From the NCBI GenBank assembly GCA_003158835.1, contig PMLI01000096.1, positions 1-6,052 of the forward strand: a stretch of 6,052 nucleotides of DNA, given 5' to 3'. Of this stretch, positions 1 through 4,263 are shown piece after piece; the stretch's first letter is position 1; every line of letters begins with the position of its first letter. The translations under genes were made by a program, and so were the position numbers. This DNA is from Acidimicrobiaceae bacterium (GTDB taxonomy: Bacteria; Actinomycetota; Acidimicrobiia; Acidimicrobiales; Palsa-688). The notes beneath the pieces are model-generated. The model was not told the DNA's origin. It did no database searches and saw only the letters and a list, made by a program, of their open reading frames with translations.

Positions 1-2
1 GC

Positions 3-260
3 CAGCCAGTCGGGAGCGGTGGGAACGGATTGCAGCTTCCGCCATTCGGCGGCGGCCTGGGCGCGGGCGGCGGCGGGCCGCTGGCCCGTCTGGGCGGGGC
101 CGGCGGCGGGGGCGACGGCGCCGGCAAGGGGGGCGCCCGCGCCCCCCGGCGCACCTGCGTGTGGTCTGGACCTGGCGGTAACGTCTTCTGGATGGCCTAC
201 GATCAGGGTTTCCGCGCCACCTATACACACCGGTCGGGCGCGGCCGGCCTGGGTTCTTAG
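3..260 (+). CDS. C-terminal part of an unidentified upstream gene (5' end outside window)
   Basis: This reading frame is open from the window edge to a TAG at 258-260. I do not recognise the product. The first half is very glycine-rich (about residues 16-45). The tail is more varied and includes GGNVFWMAYDQGFRATYTH. Across that tail, third positions are mostly G or C while second positions vary, as expected of real coding sequence. The competing frame that extends the ABC ATPase upstream has poorer third-position GC over the same bases. The stop lies 7 nt before the GTG chosen for the ATPase, a normal operon spacing, so this gene may be co-transcribed with the transporter. The GC-rich first half fits several frames, so coding is inferred mainly from the last 30 codons. 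Confidence 0.5.
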   Translation, partial: QPVGSGGNGLQLPPFGGGLGAGGGGPLARLGGAGGGGDGAGKGGARAPRRTCVWSGPGGNVFWMAYDQGFRATYTHRSGAAGLGS

Positions 261-267
261 GTCCGCG

Positions 268-1071
268 GTGGAGGACCAACCCGGGCTCGTCGTTTCGGGT
301 GTTGCGAAGACGTACGTGAGCGAGGACGGTCCGGTCCCGGCCCTGGGCCCGGTCGATCTGCAGGTCTCTCGGGGGCGGTTCGTCACCCTCATCGGGCCGA
401 GCGGTTGCGGCAAGTCGACCCTGCTGCGGGTTGTCGCCGGCCTCGACCGCCCGGACACCGGTGCCATCTCCATCTTCGGCGAGGACCCCGAGTACGCCCG
501 CCGCTTGAAGCACATCGGCTTCGTGCCTCAGGCGCTGGCGCTCTTGCCGTGGCGGACCGTGCTGGAGAACGCCCGCCTTCCCCTCGAGCTCAACCGGTCC
601 GCCGGCACCGGCCGTCCCAAGCCGGCCCGTGACCCGGCAGAGGTGCTGCGTGCTCTCGGCCTCGGCGAAGTCCTCGATCGGCGGCCGGCCGAGCTTTCGG
701 GCGGAATGCGCCAGCGCGTCGCGATCGCGCGGGCCTTCGTTCACGAGCCGGCCGTCCTGCTCATGGACGAGCCGTTTTCCTCTCTCGACGAGCTGACGGG
801 TGAGGTGCTGCGCCACGAGCTTCTCCAGCTCTGGCAATCAACGGGCACGACGGTGTTGTTCGTCAGCCATTCGGTCTCCGAAGCGGTGCTGCTATCGGAC
901 GAGGTCGTAGTCATGACGCACGCTCCGGGACGGGTGGCGGCCGTCATCCCGGTCACACTGGAGCGCCCGCGCGGGGATCTGGTGGAGGTGAGCGACGCGT
1001 TCCGCGACGTGGAGCGTGAGGTCCGCTTGGCGCTGCGCAGCGTCATGCACGCAGGGCAACCGCGGCCATGA
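268..1071 (+). CDS. ABC transporter ATP-binding protein, nitrate/sulfonate/taurine/thiamine-precursor class
   Basis: This is the cytoplasmic ATPase of a substrate importer, 267 aa from the GTG at 268. All ABC motifs are visible: Walker A GPSGCGKST (residues 43-51), Q-loop VPQ (Gln88), signature LSGGMRQR (143-150), Walker B LLMDEP (Asp167, catalytic Glu168), a D-loop SSLDE just after it, and the switch His201 in FVSHS. The Q-loop context PQALALLPWRTVLEN is typical of the SsuB/TauB/NrtD/ThiZ group. The frame is open further upstream to a GTG at 19, but those 83 residues are low-complexity Ala/Pro/Arg, match no ABC domain and overlap a better coding frame. From 268 the protein begins MEDQPGLVVSGVAKTY, the usual first strand of such ATPases. 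A weak AGGT lies 5 nt upstream. The stop overlaps the permease start (ATGA). The exact substrate is not determinable. Confidence 0.93.
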   Translation: MEDQPGLVVSGVAKTYVSEDGPVPALGPVDLQVSRGRFVTLIGPSGCGKSTLLRVVAGLDRPDTGAISIFGEDPEYARRLKHIGFVPQALALLPWRTVLENARLPLELNRSAGTGRPKPARDPAEVLRALGLGEVLDRRPAELSGGMRQRVAIARAFVHEPAVLLMDEPFSSLDELTGEVLRHELLQLWQSTGTTVLFVSHSVSEAVLLSDEVVVMTHAPGRVAAVIPVTLERPRGDLVEVSDAFRDVEREVRLALRSVMHAGQPRP

Positions 1072-1880
1072 CCAACCTCCGACGGACGACGCATGCGCCC
1101 CGGCGCCGTCGACGAGCCGCCCGATTGGTAGCGCGCTGGGCCCCGGCCGCCGTGTTGCTCGGGCTCCTGGTGCTGGCCTGGCAGCTCGTCGCCCTTCACA
1201 ATGCGTACTTGATCCCCCGGATCGGAGCGATCTGGTCCCAGATCGTGGACCATCCCCGCGAGTTCCTCGACGCCGCCGGGGTCACCCTGGAGGAGAGCGG
1301 TGTCGGTCTCGGGGCGAGCTTCGTCATCGCCTTCAGCCTTGCCATCGCCATGAGCCATATCCCAGTCGTCGAGCGAGCCGTAATGCCTCTGGCGGTGATC
1401 CTCAACGTCACCCCGGTCGTCAGCCTCGCCCCCGGGCTGGCCGTCGCCTTCAGTTTCACGATGACACCGCGCTACTTGGTGACCGGGATCATCGTCTTCT
1501 TCCCCCTCCTGGTCAACTCGCTCGTTGGCCTCCGCTCCATCGACCCGGGGGCTCTCCAGTACTTCCAAACCCTGCATGCGTCGCGTCTCGAGGTCCTCCT
1601 GCACCTGCGGATCCCGTCAAGCCTGCCCTTCCTGTTCGCAGCGGCGCGGATCTGCTTTCCGTTGTCGGTCATCGGTGCCGTAGTGTCCGAGTTTTCGACC
1701 GCCGGGACGGCGAGCGGCCTCGGGTCCCTGATCGAGGTCGGGTTCCAAGAGAACTACCTGCCCCAGATCTACGCCGCCATCTTCTGCCTGTCCTTGCTCG
1801 GCCTGGCGTTCACTCTCCTGGTGACCCTGGTCGAACGCAGGGTGCTGTCATGGCACCCGGCCGGGTCGGCGCGGCGCTGA
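1068..1880 (+). CDS. ABC transporter permease, SsuC/TauC/ThiX-like (BPD_transp_1 family)
   Basis: This is a 270-aa inner-membrane subunit. An Arg-rich N-terminus (residues 5-23) is followed by about six hydrophobic segments, near residues 26-43, 79-98, 104-130, 136-154, 186-208 and 233-255. The cytoplasmic coupling region, equivalent to the EAA loop, is at about 160-190 and ends in RIPSSLPFLFAAARI, the expected P-x-x-LP-x-xFAxxR form. The stretch before it (TPVVSLAPGL, then FFPLLVNSLVGLRSIDP) is characteristic of nitrate/sulfonate/thiamine-precursor permeases. The loop reads TLHASR where relatives normally have a Gly (TLGAS), so the family's conserved glycine appears replaced by His170. The ATG overlaps the ATPase stop by 4 bases, so the two are probably translationally coupled and form one transporter, likely as a homodimer of each subunit. 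Confidence 0.92.
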   Translation: MTNLRRTTHAPRRRRRAARLVARWAPAAVLLGLLVLAWQLVALHNAYLIPRIGAIWSQIVDHPREFLDAAGVTLEESGVGLGASFVIAFSLAIAMSHIPVVERAVMPLAVILNVTPVVSLAPGLAVAFSFTMTPRYLVTGIIVFFPLLVNSLVGLRSIDPGALQYFQTLHASRLEVLLHLRIPSSLPFLFAAARICFPLSVIGAVVSEFSTAGTASGLGSLIEVGFQENYLPQIYAAIFCLSLLGLAFTLLVTLVERRVLSWHPAGSARR

Positions 1881-1934
1881 GCCGGAGGACCGAACCCCCC
1901 GACGTCGGTCCCGTTGGCGGCACCGAGCCGGTAG

Positions 1935-1970
1935 GGTTTCGCGAGGTCGGACCGTCCTCGCTGCCAAACC
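1935..1970 (+). promoter_or_regulatory. Imperfect hairpin or dyad between permease and binding-protein genes
   Basis: The core is a 21-bp dyad at 1941-1961: GCGAGG, then CGG, a central A at 1951, CCG, then CCTCGC, with only the T/T pair at 1947 and 1955 breaking symmetry. Outside it, GGTTT (1935-1939) can pair with AAACC (1966-1970) across a small asymmetric internal loop. It starts 54 nt after the permease stop and ends about 79 nt before the binding-protein start. There is no T-tract after it, so it is not a classical intrinsic terminator. It could be a processing or stabilising hairpin in the operon mRNA, an attenuator or a DNA operator. Only the symmetry is observed. Confidence 0.45.
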
Positions 1971-1996
1971 GGCCGCGAAGCGTCCAGCCGGTGCGA

Positions 1997-2038
1997 GGCC
2001 CGAAGTGACGACTGAAAGGCCCGAAGTGACGACCGAAA
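1997..2038 (+). repeat. 21-bp tandem direct repeat, two copies
   Basis: Two adjacent 21-bp units, 1997-2017 and 2018-2038, each begin GGCCCGAAGTGACGAC and differ at one base (T2013 versus C2034). A further GG at 2039-2040 starts a third unit that does not continue. The GAAAGG formed at the end of the second unit (2035-2040) is 8 nt before the TTG start of the binding-protein gene and acts as its likely Shine-Dalgarno sequence. The first copy carries the same GAAAGG at 2014-2019, too far upstream to serve that start. Confidence 0.85.
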
Positions 2039-2048
2039 GGACGGGACG

Positions 2049-3149
2049 TTGAAGGAGATGGGCTGCGCCGCGAGGCGCGTGACGACAGCAGCTATTGCGC
2101 TTGCATGTGTGTTCCTGGTCCTGGTCCCGTGTTCGGCCGGAGCGGCCACACGTCCTACCGGCTCCGGTCCCGCAGCGCTGGCGCCGGGCTCAGCCGAGTG
2201 CGCCGCCAACAAGGCCGCCGGCACCGTCCACTTCGCCTCGCCGTTCGGTTATGACGCCTCGGCCGGGATCATCGACGTCTACGCGGCCGGCAAGCTGGGG
2301 TACTTCACCGACCTCTGTCTCCATGTCGACTTCATCGACGTCCCGACCAGCGCATCGCCCTATGCGCTCGTCTCGGCCGACGCCGCCCAGATAACCGGCG
2401 AAGGCAGCGCCGCCGACGCCATTGTCCAGGAAGCGGACGGGTCCAACTTCGTCGGCATCTCCACCTACGGGGACACGTCCGACTACGCGCTGCTGACCCG
2501 GGCGGGTATCACCAAGCTCACCCAACTCGAAGGCAAGACCCTCGCCTATCACACGGTGCTCCCGGTCGTGCTCCACGAGATGCTGGTGAAGTCCGGAGTC
2601 GACGTTTCGAAGGTCCGCCTGGTCGAAGACCCGACGTACGACCCCCTCCTCCTCGTCCACGGGAGTTTCGATGCTCTCGAGGCATACCAGTCGAACGAAC
2701 CGATCACCCTGCGCGCCGATCACGACCCGTTCACGATGTGGACGCCCGGCCAGTTCGGGATCGCGGGCACCTTCAATGTCCAGGTTGTGAACCGCAAGTT
2801 CCTGGCTGCCCACCGCACTGCGGCCGCCGACTTCCTGCGGGCCGAGTTCCGAGCCTTCAGTTACTGCACTGCCCATGCCGCAACATGTGTCGAGTTCGTC
2901 GCCCAGGCCCAGGGACCGACGTTCGACGTCGCTCACGGCGAAGCCGAGTGGAGGATCGAGAGCGCGCTCGCCCTCGATCACCACCTGGCCGGCCTGGGCA
3001 TCGGAGTGGAGACGTTCGGGGAGTGGGCCCCAGAGGCGAAGGCCGTCGCGCAGTACAAATTGGTGCGCAAGCCGATCGACTTCGCAACGGCTGAGGACAC
3101 CGCGCTGGCGCGCTCGCTGTACCGTGGCACGCGGCTTATTTGGCCCTGA
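2049..3149 (+). CDS. Exported ABC transporter substrate-binding protein, NMT1/THI5-like
   Basis: This 366-aa protein would capture the ligand outside the membrane for the permease and ATPase encoded just upstream. A signal peptide is clear: basic residues near 9-10, a hydrophobic stretch at about 13-28, and Ala-rich cleavage candidates at about 30-33. A Cys28 follows LVP, but Pro at -1 does not fit a lipobox. The mature part has the periplasmic-binding fold pattern: GIIDVYAAGKLGYFTD (73-88, the 'approaching source' strand-helix), SADAAQITGEGSAAD (109-123), LEGKTLAYHT (160-169) and EAYQSNEP (211-218). The last resembles the NEP segment of thiamine-precursor (ThiY/Thi5-like) proteins. Four cysteines remain after cleavage (51, 90, 273, 280) and may form disulfides. 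TTG at 2049 is preferred because GAAAGG lies 8 nt upstream. The alternative ATG at 2058 abuts its AAGGAG with no spacing. The substrate could be a pyrimidine, sulfonate, riboflavin or another small molecule. Confidence 0.88.
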   Translation: MKEMGCAARRVTTAAIALACVFLVLVPCSAGAATRPTGSGPAALAPGSAECAANKAAGTVHFASPFGYDASAGIIDVYAAGKLGYFTDLCLHVDFIDVPTSASPYALVSADAAQITGEGSAADAIVQEADGSNFVGISTYGDTSDYALLTRAGITKLTQLEGKTLAYHTVLPVVLHEMLVKSGVDVSKVRLVEDPTYDPLLLVHGSFDALEAYQSNEPITLRADHDPFTMWTPGQFGIAGTFNVQVVNRKFLAAHRTAAADFLRAEFRAFSYCTAHAATCVEFVAQAQGPTFDVAHGEAEWRIESALALDHHLAGLGIGVETFGEWAPEAKAVAQYKLVRKPIDFATAEDTALARSLYRGTRLIWP

Positions 3150-3209
3150 TGGCCGTGGGGGCGTGACAGCGGCGGCCGCTCTCCCGTGGTGACGGTGCTG
3201 CTGGCCCTG

Positions 3210-3237
3210 GGCACGGTCCTGGCCTGGGGCCGGTGCC
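3210..3237. terminator. Possible bidirectional terminator hairpin in the convergent gap
   Basis: GGCAC (3210-3214) and then GGTCC can pair with GGGCC and GTGCC ending at 3237. This gives about 10 bp, including one G-T pair and one bulged G, closed by a 7-nt loop. It lies between two convergent genes, 60 nt after the binding-protein stop and 11 nt beyond the stop of the small minus-strand gene. There is no T-tract on either side, so termination is only suggested by position and stem strength. The rest of the 99-nt gap (3150-3248) shows nothing else. Confidence 0.3.
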
Positions 3238-3248
3238 GAATGCCCCTC

Positions 3249-3416
3249 TCAGTGCAACTGGCGGTAGACGCCGTCTGCGCCCGAGGCCAGGGCCACCACG
3301 ACCAGCAGCACCATGACGACGGCGAAGACAAAGTCGGCCTTGCGGGTCACGAGGGCGTAAATGCCGAGGATCTGCGCCACCACCAAACACGCGCCGGCGA
3401 CGTAGAACGGGATCAC
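3249..3416 (-). CDS. Small hypothetical membrane protein, 55 aa, two transmembrane segments
   Basis: I do not recognise the family. The GTG at 3416-3414 opens a frame that ends at TGA 3251-3249. The protein has two hydrophobic helices, about residues 3-23 (PFYVAGACLVVAQILGIYAL) and 29-46 (FVFAVVMVLLVVVALASG). They are joined by a short polar turn TRKAD (24-28) and followed by a hydrophilic tail ending YRQLH. Coding is well supported: 51 of 55 sense codons end in G or C, and GGAGG (3428-3424) sits 7 nt before the GTG. The turn carries Arg and Lys, so by the positive-inside rule it may face the cytoplasm with both ends outside. The gene is convergent with the binding-protein gene and divergent from the mobA-like gene. 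Overlapping frames on either strand lack membrane-protein or codon-bias logic. The function is unknown. Confidence 0.8.
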   Translation of the reverse strand: MIPFYVAGACLVVAQILGIYALVTRKADFVFAVVMVLLVVVALASGADGVYRQLH

Positions 3417-3444
3417 GGCCCTCCCTCCCCATGGCCTCCGGTGC

Positions 3445-3469
3445 GGTCCCGGCGGCGCCGCCGGGGACC
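3445..3469. repeat. GC-rich near-perfect palindrome in the leader of the small membrane gene
   Basis: GGTCCC and GGCGGC (3445-3456) are followed by GCCGCC and GGGGACC (3457-3469). All 12 bases of the left arm have partners, with one extra G on the right arm. The palindrome lies 28 nt upstream of the GTG at 3416, so it would form a very stable hairpin just before the ribosome-binding site of that transcript. The inner 12 bases form a perfect palindrome, so an RNA hairpin would lose a few pairs to the loop. The role is unknown; it could limit translation or serve as a protein-binding site. Confidence 0.5.
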
Positions 3470-3494
3470 GGTGGGCATTGAGAGCATTGGGCGC

Positions 3495-3524
3495 AGGCTA
3501 ATGGGGATTCCCTCCTCCAGACAA
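3495..3524 (-). promoter_or_regulatory. Candidate promoter for the small membrane protein gene
   Basis: Read on the minus strand, TTGTCT (3524-3519) is followed after 18 nt by TAGCCT (3500-3495). These are a fair -35 and a -10 that fits TANNNT. Transcription would begin about 70 nt before the GTG, placing the GC-rich palindrome inside the 5' leader. This is pattern matching only; GC-rich genomes have weak promoter consensus. Confidence 0.27.
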
Positions 3525-3546
3525 TCGACGCCAGCGAACATACGTT
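3518..3546 (+). promoter_or_regulatory. Candidate promoter for the mobA-like gene
   Basis: CAGACA (3518-3523, matching the GACA half of a -35) and TACGTT (3541-3546, fitting TANNNT) are separated by 17 nt. Transcription would start near 3553, leaving a leader of about 100 nt before the GTG at 3653. The -35 shares bases with the -35 proposed for the divergent small gene, so the two promoters could compete. Evidence is limited to motif fit and position. Confidence 0.27.
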
Positions 3547-3563
3547 TGGGGGGCGCGACAATG

Positions 3564-3578
3564 GGCACACGTTGTGCC
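3564..3578. promoter_or_regulatory. 15-bp dyad, possible operator
   Basis: GGCACA (3564-3569) and TGTGCC (3573-3578) are perfect inverted repeats around CGT. The site lies about 18 bp after the proposed mobA-like -10 and 74 bp upstream of its start codon, a plausible position for a repressor site. As RNA it could form a 6-bp hairpin with a tight 3-nt loop. No regulator gene for it can be named from this window. Confidence 0.35.
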
Positions 3579-3591
3579 AGGAGCCGGCCCC

Positions 3592-3639
3592 ATGAGAGCC
3601 TCACCGAGTTCAGGTTGGTCGGGGCGACTGGCTCGGTGA
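3592..3639 (+). other. Possible 15-codon leader ORF upstream of the mobA-like gene
   Basis: An ATG at 3592 has an ideal AGGAG (3579-3583) 8 nt before it and encodes MRASPSSGWSGRLAR. It stops at TGA 3637-3639, 13 nt before the GTG of the mobA-like gene. Its codons are unlike those of the neighbours, with many A- or T-ending ones, so the peptide itself need not be conserved. If translated, ribosomes would traverse the hairpin at 3601-3639. It could equally be chance. Confidence 0.25.
3601..3639 (+). promoter_or_regulatory. Hairpin in the leader of the mobA-like gene
   Basis: TCACCGAG (3601-3608) pairs perfectly with CTCGGTGA (3632-3639). Inside it, GTCG (3618-3621) pairs with CGAC (3625-3628) around a GGG loop and can extend by three G-T pairs to 3615 and 3631, leaving a six-base bulge on the left side. 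The structure ends 13 nt before the start codon, so it could influence initiation. It does not match the molybdenum-cofactor riboswitch as far as I can judge by eye. Confidence 0.4.
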
Positions 3640-3652
3640 CCCGGGGCGCGGC

Positions 3653-4246
3653 GTGACCGGCGGGCCGGCCGTGGCCGGCGCCCTTCTGACGGGTGGGGCC
3701 AGCCGCCGTATGGGCTTCGACAAGGCGCTGGTCGAGATCGGCGGCGTGCCCAATGCGGTGCGCCTGGCGGGTGTCCTGGGAGAAGTAGCGAGCCCCGTGG
3801 TCGAGGTGGGACCGGGCCGGTCGGGACTGACGGCCATTGGCGAGCAACCTCCTGGACAGGGCCCCCTGGTGGCCACCAGTGCCGCCTTGGACGCCTTGCG
3901 GGCTATGGGTCACTTCGGCCCCGTCCTGGTGCTGGCCTGCGATCTTGCCTTCGTGAGTGCGGAAGATCTGGGTTTGCTGGCGGCCTGGCCCGAGCCCGCA
4001 TCGGTGGTCCCGATCGTTAGCGGCCGTCCCCAGCCGCTGTGCGCCCGCTGGTCCCAGGAAGACCTCGGCGCGGCACGCCCGCTGGTGCAGGCGGGCGAGC
4101 GGTCCATGAGGGTACTGCTGCGCCGGCCCGGCATTGTGTTCCTGGACGAAGGGCACTGGCCCCGGAGCAAGCAGAGGCGTGTCTTCGCCGACTTCGACAC
4201 ACCCGCCGACCTGACGGAGATGGGATTGCGCCTTCCTGGCCCTTGA
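3653..4246 (+). CDS. mobA: MobA-like molybdenum cofactor guanylyltransferase
   Basis: This 197-aa protein is the usual length for MobA. The family transfers GMP from GTP to molybdopterin to make the guanine dinucleotide form of the cofactor, in the cytoplasm. The N-terminal nucleotide-binding signature is LLTGGASRRMGFDKAL (residues 11-26), close to LAGGxSRRMGxDKAL. Next come QGPLVATSAALDAL (69-82), ACDLAF (95-100, with the likely metal-binding Asp97), QPLCARW (127-133), SMRVLL (151-156) and DFDTPADL (180-187). The last is normally N-x-N-T-P-x-D-L, so Asp180 and Asp182 replace the usual asparagines. The start is the GTG at 3653. A later GTG at 3671 is possible, but 3653 gives the usual run-in to the first strand. 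No other cofactor gene or molybdoenzyme gene is nearby. A related cytidylyltransferase (MocA) is less likely because of the DKAL motif. Confidence 0.85.
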   Translation: MTGGPAVAGALLTGGASRRMGFDKALVEIGGVPNAVRLAGVLGEVASPVVEVGPGRSGLTAIGEQPPGQGPLVATSAALDALRAMGHFGPVLVLACDLAFVSAEDLGLLAAWPEPASVVPIVSGRPQPLCARWSQEDLGAARPLVQAGERSMRVLLRRPGIVFLDEGHWPRSKQRRVFADFDTPADLTEMGLRLPGP

Positions 4247-4263
4247 CCAATGCCGCGCCTCGC

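Larger units (their letters stand above)
1881..2048. other. 168-nt spacer between permease and binding-protein genes
   Basis: No convincing gene is seen here. The spacer holds a strong imperfect hairpin (1935-1970) and a 21-bp tandem duplication (1997-2038) that supplies the ribosome-binding site of the next gene. I looked for TPP-riboswitch hallmarks, because transporters of this class can be thiamine-related, and found none. The spacing is large compared with the overlapping ATPase and permease genes, so the binding-protein gene may be expressed at a different level or from its own promoter. Confidence 0.6.
3417..3652. promoter_or_regulatory. Divergent intergenic region between the small membrane gene and the mobA-like gene
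   Basis: This 236-nt stretch separates two divergently transcribed genes and should hold the promoters of both. It contains candidate back-to-back promoters (3495-3546), a GC-rich palindrome in the leader of the small gene (3445-3469), a 15-bp dyad (3564-3578), and a short ORF plus hairpin before the mobA-like start (3592-3639). No full-length gene is supported within it. Confidence 0.6.

Noticed and set aside
19..267. Upstream GTG start for the ABC ATPase giving an 83-residue extension
   Set aside because: The extension is low-complexity, has weaker third-position GC than the overlapping frame, and is absent from the normal ABC ATPase architecture.
1016..2008. 330-aa plus-strand frame over the permease gene
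   Set aside because: It is a Pro/Arg-rich shadow of the permease in another frame. The permease frame has membrane segments and family motifs.
1881..2048. TPP, FMN or other riboswitch before the binding-protein gene
   Set aside because: None of the conserved riboswitch core sequences I know could be found. Only a simple hairpin and a duplication are present.
2130..2144. Lipobox at Cys28 of the binding protein
   Set aside because: The residue before Cys is Pro (LVPC), which does not fit the Gly/Ala/Ser required at that position. A signal peptidase I site is more likely.
3413..3484. Minus-strand short ORF (MLSMPTGPRRRRR...) whose TGA overlaps the GTG of the small membrane gene
   Set aside because: The GTGA overlap looks like translational coupling, but the peptide is an Arg-rich product of the GC palindrome, has no ATG with a proper Shine-Dalgarno spacing, and its frame continues upstream only as a shadow of the mobA-like gene.
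3136..3570. 144-aa minus-strand frame covering the same bases as the small membrane gene
   Set aside because: It is Arg/Gly/Pro-rich with no recognisable domain, and the neighbouring frame has far better codon bias and clear membrane segments.
4247..4263. Terminator between the mobA-like gene and the sensor kinase
   Set aside because: The gap is only 17 nt and I see no convincing stem-loop or T-tract in it.
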